A DNA stretch of 64,000 nt from Commensalibacter intestini A911 (GCF_000231445.1 NZ_AGFR01000003.1:682001-746000); one strand, 5' to 3'. Positions 45,415 to 55,847 are shown, counted from the first letter of the stretch. Notes: generated from the letters alone by a model not told the origin. A program made the numbers and translations.

Positions 45415-47238
45415 ATGTGTGGAATTGTTGGGATTTTAGGAAATCAACCCGCCGTACCTGTCATTATCGAAGCTCTGCGTCGTTTGGAATATCGTGGATA
45501 TGATTCTGCTGGTGTTGCAACCGTTGAAAATCATCAAATCGGGAAAAGAAGAGCTTCTGGTAAGTTGGATAATCTTGCTAAATTACTAGATACCAATGCT
45601 CTATCTGGCAATCTTGGTATTGGTCATACACGGTGGGCAACTCATGGGGCGCCTACAGAAAATAATGCTCATCCTCACGCAACCGATCGTGTGGCTGTGG
45701 TTCATAATGGAATTATTGAAAATCACGAAGAGCTTAAAAAAGAGCTAATCGCTCTTGGGCAAGTTTTTAATAGTGAGACAGATAGTGAAACCATTGTACA
45801 AATGGTTGATTACCATTTGAAACAAGGAAAAACACCTAAAGAGGCAGCTTTTGAAACATTGCAAAGACTCGAAGGTGCTTATGCTATTGCGATGATCTTT
45901 GCTTGTGATGAAAATATCATGATTGGTGCCAGACATGGTGCACCTTTAGTCGTTGGCTTTGGCGAAGATGAAATGTATTTGGGATCAGATAGTCTTGCTG
46001 TTGCACCGATGACCCGTAAGATTGCATATATGCCAGATGGTGTGTGGACAGTCCTTTCAAGAAAAGGGGCTCAATTTTTTGATATGGATGGGGCTACGGT
46101 TGAGTGTGAAGTTCAAACCACGGCATTAATGGCTGGAGCAATTGGGAAAGATGGCTATCGTCATTATATGGAAAAAGAACTACACGAGCATCCAGTTGTC
46201 ATTGGTCAAACACTACGTCGTTTTGTAAATCCTGTAACCCATAAAATCGAATTACCAGAATTACCATTTGATATGAAATCCTTAAAAAGAGGGATTATCA
46301 CAGCATGTGGTTCTGCATTTTATGCTGGGGTTATTGGACGTTATTGGTTGGAAGAGCTCGCACGTTTACCGATTGATCTAGATGTTGCCAGTGAGATGCG
46401 TTATCGTAATCCCCCATTTGATAAAGGTGGCATGGGTTTATTGGTTTCTCAATCAGGAGAGACCGCAGATACACTTGCAGCATTACGTGCGCTCAAGAAA
46501 GCAGATCAAAAAATTATTTCCGTGTTAAATAACGAACATAGTTCTATGGCACGTGAGAGTGATCTTGTCCTTGGGATGGATGCTGGGGTAGAAATTGCTG
46601 TTGCTTCTACTAAAGCGTTTACAGCGCAATTAACCGTATTGGCTTGCTTAACATTGGTAATGGGGCAAGAACGAGGCACGATTACGCCTCAATATGCTGA
46701 TGAATGTTTAACAGCGTTATTAGATTTGCCTAGCCGTGTTGCTGAAGTCTTGCAAATGCAAGAGCAAATTCAAAAAATGGCTCAAATCGTCGCACAAGTG
46801 CAAAGTGTTATTTATCTAGGTCGTGGGATTATGTTCCCAGTCGCGATGGAAGGGGCATTGAAGCTTAAAGAAATCTCTTATATTCACGCAGATGCTTATG
46901 CAGCTGGTGAAATGAAGCATGGGCCTATTGCATTGATTGATAACACTGTGCCAGTGATTGCTTTGTTACCTTCAGGGCCTTTGTTTGAAAAAACATTGTC
47001 GAATTTGCAAGAGGCAAAAGCTCGCGGTGGGCGTATTTTAGTCTTTACCGATGCTAAAGGTGCAGAGCGTGTTCAATCAATTGCTGAACAAATCGTTGTG
47101 CTTCCAACTGTGCATTCTTTTGTAACGCCACCGCTTTATACGGTTCCAGTGCAAATGTTAGCTTATGAAGCAGCTTTGTTAAAGGGAACTGATGTGGATC
47201 AACCAAGAAATCTCGCAAAATCAGTAACGGTTGAATAA
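45415..47238 (+). CDS. glmS: Glutamine-fructose-6-phosphate aminotransferase
   Basis: This enzyme converts fructose-6-phosphate and glutamine to glucosamine-6-phosphate, the first step of amino-sugar synthesis. The 607-residue protein starts MCGIVGILG, with the N-terminal nucleophile Cys. It shows RWATHGAP and HNGIIENH in the glutaminase domain, then two SIS isomerase domains (ITACGSAFYAG and YLGRGIMFPVAMEGALKLKEISYIHADAYAAGEMKHGPIALI) and ends in DVDQPRNLAKSVTVE. No glmS ribozyme is present in the 27-base leader. A terminator follows. It is directly downstream of glmU. Confidence 0.98.
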   Translation: MCGIVGILGNQPAVPVIIEALRRLEYRGYDSAGVATVENHQIGKRRASGKLDNLAKLLDTNALSGNLGIGHTRWATHGAPTENNAHPHATDRVAVVHNGIIENHEELKKELIALGQVFNSETDSETIVQMVDYHLKQGKTPKEAAFETLQRLEGAYAIAMIFACDENIMIGARHGAPLVVGFGEDEMYLGSDSLAVAPMTRKIAYMPDGVWTVLSRKGAQFFDMDGATVECEVQTTALMAGAIGKDGYRHYMEKELHEHPVVIGQTLRRFVNPVTHKIELPELPFDMKSLKRGIITACGSAFYAGVIGRYWLEELARLPIDLDVASEMRYRNPPFDKGGMGLLVSQSGETADTLAALRALKKADQKIISVLNNEHSSMARESDLVLGMDAGVEIAVASTKAFTAQLTVLACLTLVMGQERGTITPQYADECLTALLDLPSRVAEVLQMQEQIQKMAQIVAQVQSVIYLGRGIMFPVAMEGALKLKEISYIHADAYAAGEMKHGPIALIDNTVPVIALLPSGPLFEKTLSNLQEAKARGGRILVFTDAKGAERVQSIAEQIVVLPTVHSFVTPPLYTVPVQMLAYEAALLKGTDVDQPRNLAKSVTVE

Positions 47239-47268
47239 TTTTTATTCATTATTATAAATATGCGTATT

Positions 47269-47306
47269 AAATCCAGTTTGCTTGTGAGGAGCTTACTGGA
47301 TTTTTT
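47269..47306 (+). terminator. Intrinsic terminator after glmS
   Basis: AAATCCAGT (47269-47277) pairs with ACTGGATTT (47295-47303), followed by a run of T to 47306. It begins 31 bases after the glmS stop. This is a standard Rho-independent terminator for the glmUS transcript. Confidence 0.85.
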
Positions 47307-47416
47307 GTATAAATTTGAAAAGAAATATAAATAATGATTAAATTTTATCTTTATCTCATTATGAATAAAGGCGTATTAAAGATTGTTTATGATGTCTCTT
47401 TGAAAGTTCTTGTATA

Positions 47417-48772
47417 ATGTTAGCTGAAGAATCTTCTCATTTAAGCCAAAAGATTTTTAAAAAATTATTGCAGAGAGATACCGCGCCTTTGGCAGTATTA
47501 ATTGGTGCTGCAATTGTTGGAACTTTGGTTGGTTTTATTGGTGTAGGATTTTTTCGTCTTGTTGATATTATACAAACATGGCGTATAGCAAACCTTGTTC
47601 CTGTTGATCCTTATGATTGGGTTACTTATGCTAAGGCTTTTGGGATTTCTGCATTTTTAGCAGCAATTGGTTATTGGTTAGTTAAAAAGATTGCTCCTGA
47701 AGCTGGGGGGTCTGGTATTCCAGAAATTGAAGGGGCATTAGCTGAGTTAAGACCTGTTCGTTGGTGGCGTGTTATTCCTGTTAAATTCCTAGGAGGCTTG
47801 GGTACGCTTGGCGCAGGGATGGTTTTAGGCAGAGAAGGGCCAACAGTACAGCTGGGTGGAAATATTGGCTGTATGATTTTTGACTTATTAGGGTTAAAAA
47901 GTAAAGAAGCTCGTCATTCATTATTAGCTACTGGTGCCGCAGCAGGGCTAACTGCTGCTTTTAATGCTCCTCTGGCTGGTATTTTGTTTATTATTGAAGA
48001 AATGCGTGAGCAATTTCAATATAATTTAATTTCAGTTAAAGCCGTTTCGATTGGTGCTATTACAGCAGCTATTGTGTTTTCTTTTGTAGACGGTGGACAC
48101 TCAATTATTGATGTCGGTCAATTATCAGATGCGCCCTTAAAGACACTTTGGTTATATTTAATTTTAGGCATGATATTTGGGATCGTGGGGGTTGTCTTTA
48201 ATTATCTTGTCTTAAATATGCAGGATTTTTTTATTCGATTTTATAAAAATCGAATTAGGAGAGCGGTTATTACAGGTGCACTTTTAAGTGGCTGCTGTGG
48301 TGTAATTGCTTTATTTTTCCCTGCTGGGGTAGGGGGAGGAAATCTATTAATTCCTCAGGTAGCACTTGGTTCATTTCCTGTAAAAATGTTGTTCTTTATT
48401 TTCTTGTTTCGTATGTTAACAACTGTTTTGTGTTTTTCTTCTGGTGCGCCTGGTGGAATTTTTGCGCCTATGTTGGCGTTAGGAACTGTATTAGGGACAG
48501 CCTTTGGAATAGCAATGTCCAATTGTTTTCCTTTATATCATCTTCAACCAGCAACATTTGCGATTGCAGGAATGGGCGCATTGTTTGCTGCTTCAGTTCG
48601 TGCACCATTAACGGGTATTGTGCTTGTTTTAGAAATGACGAATAATTATCAGCTTATTTTACCGATGATTATTACATGTTTAGGGGCAACATTATTGGCG
48701 CAGTTTTTAGGAGGTAATCCTTTATATTCATCAATATTAACAAAAACACTTGAACGACAGAACGTTTCTTAA
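47417..48772 (+). CDS. clcA: CLC-type chloride/proton antiporter (ClcA-like)
   Basis: This 451-residue membrane protein belongs to the CLC family with canonical filter motifs: [10 protein letters not shown] (GSGIP), [12 protein letters not shown] (GREGP, gating Glu), [14 protein letters not shown] and the late [11 protein letters not shown] (GxFxP). About 16-18 helical segments are expected. E. coli ClcA supports extreme acid resistance by Cl-/H+ exchange; an acid-producing lifestyle would fit, but this is inference. It is the more canonical of two CLC genes in the window, the other being at 40957. Confidence 0.94.
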   Translation: MLAEESSHLSQKIFKKLLQRDTAPLAVLIGAAIVGTLVGFIGVGFFRLVDIIQTWRIANLVPVDPYDWVTYAKAFGISAFLAAIGYWLVKKIAPEAGGSGIPEIEGALAELRPVRWWRVIPVKFLGGLGTLGAGMVLGREGPTVQLGGNIGCMIFDLLGLKSKEARHSLLATGAAAGLTAAFNAPLAGILFIIEEMREQFQYNLISVKAVSIGAITAAIVFSFVDGGHSIIDVGQLSDAPLKTLWLYLILGMIFGIVGVVFNYLVLNMQDFFIRFYKNRIRRAVITGALLSGCCGVIALFFPAGVGGGNLLIPQVALGSFPVKMLFFIFLFRMLTTVLCFSSGAPGGIFAPMLALGTVLGTAFGIAMSNCFPLYHLQPATFAIAGMGALFAASVRAPLTGIVLVLEMTNNYQLILPMIITCLGATLLAQFLGGNPLYSSILTKTLERQNVS

Positions 48773-48911
48773 ATAGAATTTTATAAGACTGTGTGTAAAA
48801 AGTCATAACATAAAAGAAATAACTGTTTATGTTATGAATTTGATGTGGAAACGCAGTAAAGTCTTATACCATGATCTATGGGATGCAATCATCATAGAAA
48901 GAAAACAATCA

Positions 48912-50366
48912 ATGAAAAAAACACTTCTTCTAGCTTGTTTAACTTTAAGTGCAAATTTTGCCGTAGCTGCTGAACCGAGTAAAGACTTTATGTGGGGTGC
49001 AGCCTCAGCTTCTTATCAAGTTGAGGGGAATGTTAATCAAGATAATCGCGGAAAATCGATTTGGGATTATTATTTAACGGATAAGCAGCTTGCTGGATTA
49101 GGCGTGACAGGTGAAGTTGCTATCAATTTTTATGATAGAGATCAGTATCTTAAAGATATTAAGCTTTTAAAAAGTTTAGGGATTAATAGCTATCGCTTTT
49201 CAATTGCTTGGCCACGGATTATTCCTGATGGATTAGGCCCTGTGAATATGCAGGCTGTTGCACATTATCGTCGTTTTATTACGGATTTAAAATTAGCAGG
49301 AATTAAACCTGTTGTGACGTTATATCATTGGGATATGCCTTTGGCACTCGCACAAAAAGGTGGTTGGGAGAATAGAGACTCAATTGATTGGTTTAATCAA
49401 TATGCTCAAGTTATTTTTGAGAATTTTGGTGATATAGTGCAAGATTACGTTCTGATTAATGAACCATCTGTTGAGGTTGCACAAAATATAAAAGCGAAAC
49501 GTTATCTTGCGGGTGATACAAGTGATAGTTCATTGCCAATTATTGCAACGCCAGCAACCCTTGAGACTTCATTAAAATCTTATAATCATATTTTGTTGGC
49601 TGCAGCGAAAGCAAAAGAATCTTTTCGTGAAGGGCATTACAAAGGGCGTCTAGGTGTTGCTCTTCCTTTAAGTCCTATTCTTACCGCAGGGGATGCAACA
49701 GACCAAGATAAAGCAGATGCTAAAATTGCAGATGGCGTATTAAATCGTTGGTTCTTGGATGCGATATATAAAGGCACTTATCCTGAAGATGTTCTTGCGC
49801 TTGCAAAAAAGATGAATTTAAAGATTGATGTTCAGCCTACTGATGCAAAGACTATTCATGACGCAGGGTTTGAATTTTTAGGAATTAATTACTATGCGCC
49901 TTTTTATGTTCGTCATGGAAAAGGAAAAGGATATAATCCTGAAACTTATATTCCTAAAGGTCAAAAAGCAGCATTTAACGGTGCAGTTCGTCCAGATCAA
50001 CTAACTGCTTTGTTGGATCGAATTCGAACGGAATATGGTAATCCAACGGTGATTATTACTGAAAATGGTGCCGGCTTTCCTGGCGAAGATAAATTAGTAA
50101 AGGGTATGGTTGTTGATACTCAACGGTGTGAGTATATTAAAGATCATATTAAAGCAATGAATGAAGCGATGAAACATGGCTCTAAAGTTGATGGATATAT
50201 GGTTTGGTCTAGTCATGATAATCTGGAATGGCTTGAAGGGTATAAATCAAGATTTGGAATGATTTATGTGGATTGGAATACTCAAAAACGAACACCAAAA
50301 CAAAGTGCTTATGTTTATGGGCATATCATTAAAGGCGATAAAATAGATACATTATCTTGTAAATAA
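48912..50366 (+). CDS. Exported GH1 beta-glucosidase
   Basis: This glycoside hydrolase of family 1 has about 484 residues and a cleavable signal peptide (KKTLLLACLTLSANFAVAA, about residues 2-20). Catalytic residues are visible: the acid/base Glu in YVLINEPSVEV and the nucleophile Glu in VIITENGAGFPG. The opening motif is FMWGAASASYQVEG, and VWSSHDNLEWLEGY is the GH1 aglycone-side signature. Most GH1 enzymes are cytosolic, so export suggests hydrolysis of plant or host beta-glucosides in the periplasm or outside. ATG 48912 is chosen over 48834 because the product then starts with the signal peptide. A terminator follows; it looks monocistronic. Confidence 0.92.
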   Translation: MKKTLLLACLTLSANFAVAAEPSKDFMWGAASASYQVEGNVNQDNRGKSIWDYYLTDKQLAGLGVTGEVAINFYDRDQYLKDIKLLKSLGINSYRFSIAWPRIIPDGLGPVNMQAVAHYRRFITDLKLAGIKPVVTLYHWDMPLALAQKGGWENRDSIDWFNQYAQVIFENFGDIVQDYVLINEPSVEVAQNIKAKRYLAGDTSDSSLPIIATPATLETSLKSYNHILLAAAKAKESFREGHYKGRLGVALPLSPILTAGDATDQDKADAKIADGVLNRWFLDAIYKGTYPEDVLALAKKMNLKIDVQPTDAKTIHDAGFEFLGINYYAPFYVRHGKGKGYNPETYIPKGQKAAFNGAVRPDQLTALLDRIRTEYGNPTVIITENGAGFPGEDKLVKGMVVDTQRCEYIKDHIKAMNEAMKHGSKVDGYMVWSSHDNLEWLEGYKSRFGMIYVDWNTQKRTPKQSAYVYGHIIKGDKIDTLSCK

Positions 50367-50415
50367 TATGGGTCTTATCAAATCATAAACCGGATTGGTT
50401 ACTTATGAATAATCA

Positions 50416-50459
50416 CTGTTATATTTGCTTTAATATTGATAAATATAACAGTTTTTTTT
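50416..50459 (+). terminator. Intrinsic terminator after the GH1 gene
   Basis: CTGTTATATTT (50416-50426) pairs perfectly with AAATATAACAG (50441-50451), followed by eight T residues. It lies 49 bases after the stop codon of the beta-glucosidase gene. Confidence 0.85.
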
Positions 50460-50652
50460 ATATCATATAAAAAATGTTTTTTATTCAAAATAATAAATTT
50501 ATGAAATTATATTGCATATAAATCATCATCATTATCTTTATATTGCTGAATTATAAAATTTGAACGAATTTTATTTAATTTCTACTATTTTTAAAATAAT
50601 ATCTACGCCAGTTAATAAAACTTGTAATTTATCTTATAAATAAAGTGATAAA

Positions 50653-51936
50653 ATGATGGCGCAAAAAGAAATTTCTGGTGAAATGCCAAAGTGGCGTTCC
50701 TCTGATACTGTTTGGATGCTTAGTCTTTATGGTACAGCAATTGGCGCAGGGGTATTATTTTTACCGATTAATGCCGCAGCAGGGGGACTAATCCCTTTAT
50801 TAGTTTTGGCCGTTCTTGCTTTCCCAATGACTTTTTTTGCACATCGTGCATTATGTCGATTTGTTCTGTCTGGAGATTCCTCTCATAACGATATTACCGA
50901 AGTGGTGGAAGAAAAATTCGGTAAGCAAATGGGATATCTAATTACCTTATTATACTTTTTTGCTATATATCCGATTTTGCTGGTTTATAGTGTCAGTATA
51001 ACAAATACAGTCATTAGTTTTATGCAAAATCAGTTGCATATAACACCACCGCCCAGAGTTCTAATTTCTTTTATATTGATTAGCTTTTTGATTTTAATCG
51101 TTCAATTTGGTGAGAAATTAATTGTTCGCGTAATGTCAACATTGGTTTATCCATTTGTGGCTGTCTTAATGTTGATTGCGTTGTATTTAATTCCACAATG
51201 GACAGGGGATATTTTTCAACATATTGATTTATCTGGTGCTACAGAAAGTGGTGGCAGTGGGTTATTAGTGACCTTGTGGTTGATTATTCCTGTTGCTGTT
51301 TTCTCATTTAATCACTCTCCTATTATTTCCTCTTTGGCAGTGGCAAAGCGTAAAGAATATGGGGATCAGTACGCAGAACAAAAAACGTCAAAGATTATTC
51401 AATATAGTAATATTATGATGGTTGTGACTGTTTTATTTTTTGTATTTAGTTGTGCTTTTTGTTTAAGCCCTGCGGATTTACAGCAAGCTAAAGTGGAAAA
51501 TATTTCTATTCTTTCTTATCTTGCGAACCATTTTCAAACCCCATTCCTGGATTGGGTTGCTCCGATTGTTGCTTTTGTTGCGATTTCAAAGTCTTTCTTG
51601 GGACATTATCTAGGTGCAAGAGAAGGTTTTAACGGGGTTGTTTTGAAAACAATGCATTGTTTTGGGAAAAGCGCTCAAGAAAAAACATTAAATAGATTTG
51701 CTTTGATTTCTATGTTTATTACCGCATGGATTATTTCTACGTTAAATCCAAGTGTTTTGGGAATGATTGAATCTATTGGTGGTCCAGTATTAGCAATGAT
51801 TTTATTCATTATGCCAATGTATGCGATACATACTATTCCTTCTTTGGAACGTTACAGAGGAAAATTAAGTAATATCTTTATTGTTATTATGGGTTGTATT
51901 GCGATTTCTGCTGCGGTTTATAATTTGTTTGTGTAA
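50653..51936 (+). CDS. HAAAP-family serine/threonine-type transporter
   Basis: This 427-residue, roughly 11-helix transporter is of the hydroxy/aromatic amino acid permease (HAAAP/SdaC-like) family. It begins its core with WMLSLYGTAIGAGVLFLPINAAAGG, the family helix-1 motif, and has HNDITEVVEEKFGKQMGYLIT and FNHSPIISSLAVAKR in helix 6. SdaC and TdcC members import serine or threonine with protons. The neighbouring L-serine ammonia-lyase and other hydroxy-amino-acid enzymes support a serine-type substrate (inference). The exact substrate cannot be stated. A terminator follows the gene. Confidence 0.85.
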   Translation: MMAQKEISGEMPKWRSSDTVWMLSLYGTAIGAGVLFLPINAAAGGLIPLLVLAVLAFPMTFFAHRALCRFVLSGDSSHNDITEVVEEKFGKQMGYLITLLYFFAIYPILLVYSVSITNTVISFMQNQLHITPPPRVLISFILISFLILIVQFGEKLIVRVMSTLVYPFVAVLMLIALYLIPQWTGDIFQHIDLSGATESGGSGLLVTLWLIIPVAVFSFNHSPIISSLAVAKRKEYGDQYAEQKTSKIIQYSNIMMVVTVLFFVFSCAFCLSPADLQQAKVENISILSYLANHFQTPFLDWVAPIVAFVAISKSFLGHYLGAREGFNGVVLKTMHCFGKSAQEKTLNRFALISMFITAWIISTLNPSVLGMIESIGGPVLAMILFIMPMYAIHTIPSLERYRGKLSNIFIVIMGCIAISAAVYNLFV

Positions 51937-51960
51937 ATACTAGCTAGTAGCAATTGTACA

Positions 51961-51989
51961 AAAGAGCATTCCTTGAATGCTCTTTTTTT
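51961..51989 (+). terminator. Intrinsic terminator after the transporter
   Basis: AAAGAGCATTC (51961-51971) pairs perfectly with GAATGCTCTTT (51975-51985) over a 3-base loop, followed by T residues to 51989. It starts 24 bases after the transporter stop. This is one of the clearest terminators in the window. Confidence 0.92.
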
Positions 51990-52053
51990 GTATTATAACA
52001 AAGAAAGAAAAAATATTGTTAAATGTCAAGGCGGTATTTTGATAAATTTTATA

Positions 52054-53194
52054 TTACCATCCTGTGATACGGCTCCAAATTTGCTGTTGACCATCTCCTA
52101 AAAGAACTTGATAGTTTTTATGCATTGCAGCGGTTGCACAGGCGTGATTAGGAAGAATACGTAAACGAGTACCTATAGGGAAATCGTCCAAGGTAAAGTC
52201 AGAGTTTGGAGGTAGTGTGATGATGCCATGTTCTTGATTGGCATGGCTAACATAGATTTTATGTAAAGGCTGATTGTCCATATTGCAGACCAGACCATAT
52301 CCAAAATCTTCTTGTTGAGATGCTGTTCCTCTGTCTCGGGAAAGAGCCATCCAACCAGCATCAATAAAAATCCAATTTTTTTTGCGATTATAACCAATGA
52401 CACTGGTTACTACAGATATCGCAATATCATCCAGGCTACAAACCCCTACATTTTTCATAACTAAGTCAAAAGTTGAAAATACTCCAGCACGTACTTCATT
52501 AATATTTTCTAATTCTTGTGAATTATAGTGCCGTTGGTGTAGCTCCAACACTTAATATTGAACAAGAAATTCCATGAGCTCGAATGCGTTCTGATGCCCT
52601 ACGAATAGCGTCGCACTCTGCTTTTGCTGCTTTATGAAGCTCATCGATATGATGACAATGATAAGATTCCCCTGCATGGGCTAATAATCCTGTTAATATA
52701 GTTCCTTTTCCTTGAAGCATTATTGCAATATCAACTAACTCATCACTTTCTGGCGGGATACCTCCACGATGCCCATCGCAATCGACTTCAATAAAGCTTG
52801 AAAATGTTACATTGTGGTTGATCGCATATTCACGAACGGCTTTTGCTTGTTCAAGTGTATCAAGTAATATATGCATTGTTATCCCTTGACGGATAAGGTT
52901 TGCCACGCGATCCAGTTTGTGTGGAGATATTCCTACCGCATATAGGATGTCCGTATAGCCTATATTTGCGAAATGTTCAGCTTCGGCTAGGGTAGAAACG
53001 GTAGCTGGTGAATGAGAGTGTTTTAATAAACAGCGAGCGGCTTCAGGAGAGCGTAATGTTTTTAAATGAGGGCGAACATAACTTCCTAAATTTTCTACAT
53101 GTTTATATAGTCGTTCAATATTGTTTTTATAACGTACTTCGTCAATTAAAAGAAAAGGTGTTTCAGGTTGATTTAGCCAATCTGGATATGTCAT
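52054..53194 (-). pseudogene. DSD1/D-threonine-aldolase-type PLP gene, split by one frameshift
   Basis: Two overlapping minus-strand frames together encode one fold-type III PLP enzyme of about 379 residues. The N-terminal part (from ATG 53194, AGGAG eight bases upstream) has TPFLLIDEVRYKNNI, the PLP lysine in RPHLKT (Lys45), VDCDGHRGG and ends SVGATPTA. The C-terminal part resumes as NINEVRAGVFSTFDLVM and ends ILPNHACATAAMHKNYQVL, whose His-x-Cys is the metal site of this family. The shift lies near 52527-52537 and needs one base removed. Relatives are D-serine dehydratase, D-threonine aldolase, D-threo-3-hydroxyaspartate dehydratase and BhcC; which one is not resolved. It is a recent pseudogene or a sequence error. 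Confidence 0.85.
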
Positions 53195-53289
53195 AATTAG
53201 TTCTCCTATCTTGTTCTTTCTCCTATTTTTCATAAATTTATCTCATTTAAAATGGGTCATCTTATAATTCGTAATTAGGTTTAGACTTA

Positions 53290-54201
53290 ATGATAAACAG
53301 TAATGATCTTCATTTTTTTAATATAATTGCCAGCCATAAAACATTGTCTTCTGCTGCTCTGGCACTTAATATTTCGCCACCATCGGTTACTCTACGCTTG
53401 CAAGGAATAGAGGACCGTTTAGGCGTAAAGTTGCTGAAACGTCCATCTCGATATGTAAGCTTGACCGATGAGGGTAAATTAATTCTTGCAGGCGCTCATC
53501 GTATCATCAAAGAGCTTGATGAGTTGCAGGCCGCGATTGATAATCATCATAATAAAATATCTGGAAAGTTAAAAATATTAGCTCCGTTAGGTTTTGGTAG
53601 AAAATATATAGCGCCATTACTTGGACGTTATATGAGTAGTCATCCACATTTAGAAGTTGAACTAACGTTATCAGATGCACCAGATTGGTTTTCGTTTAAT
53701 CAATGGGATCTGGTTATTTACATTGGTAATCTAAAAGATTCATCTATGCGTTGTATTAAACTTGCTTCTAATCAACGTTTTTTATGCGCTGCACCAGCAT
53801 ATTTAGAACGCTATAGTATGCCAACGACACCATCAGAATTACAACAGCATGTTTGTATTGCATTACGTGAAAATAATGAGGATGTTACATTATGGAATTT
53901 CCAACAAAATAAAAAAAACATATCTATACGTATTCAACCACAATATTCCAGTAATGAAGGGGCTACTGTAAAAGAGTGGGCATTATCTGGTCTAGGTATT
54001 GCAATGCGTTCAGAATGGGATGTTGCAGCATATTTCAGAAATGGTGAGTTAATTCAAATATTGCCAAGTTATCAATTGCCTAATGCTGATATTGTAATAT
54101 TGACGAGTGAAAACTCAACAAAGCGTTCTGCTAAAATAGAAAAATTTACTCAGTTATTACAGGAAGCTTTTCTACATACGCCTTGGAATACAGATGAGTA
54201 A
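53290..54201 (+). CDS. LysR-family transcriptional regulator
   Basis: This 303-residue regulator has an N-terminal winged helix-turn-helix (DLHFFNIIASHKTLSSAALALNISPPSVTLRLQGIEDRLGVKLLKR, about residues 6-52 in sequence) and a C-terminal periplasmic-binding-type effector domain (about residues 92-295). It is divergent from the DSD1-type gene across about 95 bases, the classic LysR arrangement, so it probably controls that gene. The effector may be a hydroxy amino acid (inference). It may also act on the serine genes to the right. An AGG lies nine bases before ATG 53290. Confidence 0.9.
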   Translation: MINSNDLHFFNIIASHKTLSSAALALNISPPSVTLRLQGIEDRLGVKLLKRPSRYVSLTDEGKLILAGAHRIIKELDELQAAIDNHHNKISGKLKILAPLGFGRKYIAPLLGRYMSSHPHLEVELTLSDAPDWFSFNQWDLVIYIGNLKDSSMRCIKLASNQRFLCAAPAYLERYSMPTTPSELQQHVCIALRENNEDVTLWNFQQNKKNISIRIQPQYSSNEGATVKEWALSGLGIAMRSEWDVAAYFRNGELIQILPSYQLPNADIVILTSENSTKRSAKIEKFTQLLQEAFLHTPWNTDE

Positions 54202-54369
54202 GATCTAATTTGATATTCATCATGGCCTTATTGCATTAAAGTTAAAGAAAATACCGCGAAGTAATGAGATAACTCTTTTTAATTAAGTCATTATAGATGA
54301 CTTTTAAGTGATAATAATCATAAAAGATATATTCCTATTGATATAGCCTTATAAAATTCATATGTAACA

Positions 54370-54390
54370 TTAGAAAAATTTGTATAAAAT
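54370..54390 (+). promoter_or_regulatory. Promoter element shared with ridA, before sdaA
   Basis: The stretch ending TTTGTATAAAAT followed by AAG lies about 50 bases before the sdaA ATG. TATAAAAT fits a -10 box, with TTAGAA upstream as a weak -35. The same 12-base core occurs before ridA (57379-57390), where TAG follows it. Confidence 0.4.
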
Positions 54391-54437
54391 AAGCTTTATC
54401 TTTGTCATTTGATTAGTCAAAATAAAAGGGAAATAAA

Positions 54438-55805
54438 ATGAAAAGTGTCGTCGATATTTACAAAATTGGTGTTGGCCCATCCAGTTCTCATACAGTTGGC
54501 CCAATGATAGCAGGCAAGCGTTTTATTGACTCTTTGATTAATCTGAATGTGCTGGAAAATACGACTAAGATTACGGTTATTCTTTATGGGTCTTTGTCTT
54601 TGACAGGCAGAGGGCATAAAACGGATGAAGCTGTTTTGCTCGGGTTAATGGGAGAGGTTCCCGATTCAGTTGATATTGATCAAATTGAAAGTTATATGGA
54701 AGCGATTAAAAATACGAAAACGCTGTCTATATATAAAGGTAAATATCAAGTGCCTTTTTCCATTCAAGATGATTTGATTTTTAATAATGAGTTTCTTCCT
54801 TTGCATGAGAATGCATTGACGATTACGGCGTATCATCAAGACCAAGTATTAGAACAACAAACTTACTATTCTGTTGGTGGTGGGAAGATTGTATCAGAAC
54901 AGGAATTTAATGATCCTGTTATTGATAATGTGCAAGTCCCATATCCTATTGATTCTGCAAAAACGTTACTTGGATATTGTAATGATCTTTCGTTGCCGAT
55001 TTCAACGATTATCATGAAAAATGAGTTGATGTATCACACCAAAGAGGAAATTAACGATCATTTTGTGCGTGTTGGTAAAGTGATGCGAGAAAGTATTAAA
55101 CGAGGTCAAAAAACGGATGGTTTATTGCCAGGCTCGATTAAGTTATCCCGTCGTGCACCTTTGTTAAATCGGATTTTAATGGCACAAAATAAATGGTCTA
55201 ATGATTTGATGGTTGGGTTAGACTGGATTAACATGTTTGCTTTGGCTGCTAGTGAAGAAAATGCAGCGGGCGGACGCGTCGTAACAGCGCCGACGAATGG
55301 TGCTTGTGGGATTATTCCTGCGGTTTTAGAATATTTTGATCGCTTTGTGGAGTCAATAACAGATGAAATGTATGTTCGTTTTTTTCTAACTTCTGGTGCA
55401 ATTGGTGGATTATATCAACAAAATGCTTCTATTTCTGGTGCAGAGGTGGGCTGTCAAGGGGAAGTCGGGGTTGCATGTTCTATGGCAGCAGCAGGGCTGA
55501 CAGAGCTTATTGGTGGTAGTGCGGTTCAGGTTTGTATTGCAGCAGAAATCGCAATGGAGCATCACTTGGGATTGACTTGTGATCCTGTGGCTGGATTGGT
55601 GCAAGTGCCTTGTATTGAACGAAACGCAATTTCAGCGGTGAAAGCAGTGAATTCTGCCAGAATGGCAATGCGTCGCACGACACATCCAGCGGTCTCTTTG
55701 GATAATATTATTGAAACCATGTATAATACTGGCAAAGATATGAATTCAAAATACAGAGAAACCTCTAAAGGTGGTCTGGCGTTGACATTGGCACCTTGTA
55801 ATTAA
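54438..55805 (+). CDS. sdaA: L-serine ammonia-lyase, iron-sulfur type
   Basis: This single-chain [4Fe-4S] L-serine dehydratase of 455 residues makes pyruvate and ammonia from L-serine. The N-terminal beta domain starts SVVDIYKIGVGPSSSHTVGPMIAGKRF. The alpha domain carries the cluster cysteines in NGACGIIPAVL, CDPVAGLVQVPCIERN and the GCQGEVGVACSMAAAG block. The cluster makes it oxygen-sensitive. AAAGGG lies about 8 bases before the ATG. It probably forms an operon with the TIM-barrel gene 42 bases downstream. The transporter at 50653 would supply its substrate (inference). Confidence 0.96.
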   Translation: MKSVVDIYKIGVGPSSSHTVGPMIAGKRFIDSLINLNVLENTTKITVILYGSLSLTGRGHKTDEAVLLGLMGEVPDSVDIDQIESYMEAIKNTKTLSIYKGKYQVPFSIQDDLIFNNEFLPLHENALTITAYHQDQVLEQQTYYSVGGGKIVSEQEFNDPVIDNVQVPYPIDSAKTLLGYCNDLSLPISTIIMKNELMYHTKEEINDHFVRVGKVMRESIKRGQKTDGLLPGSIKLSRRAPLLNRILMAQNKWSNDLMVGLDWINMFALAASEENAAGGRVVTAPTNGACGIIPAVLEYFDRFVESITDEMYVRFFLTSGAIGGLYQQNASISGAEVGCQGEVGVACSMAAAGLTELIGGSAVQVCIAAEIAMEHHLGLTCDPVAGLVQVPCIERNAISAVKAVNSARMAMRRTTHPAVSLDNIIETMYNTGKDMNSKYRETSKGGLALTLAPCN

Positions 55806-55847
55806 TTATTGAGGAATTTCACTTTTCTTTTTTAGGAGAGATGCATC

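Noticed and set aside
48834-48911. N-terminal extension of the beta-glucosidase frame (26 residues)
   Set aside because: The extension has no domain character, and the internal ATG at 48912 starts a textbook signal peptide.
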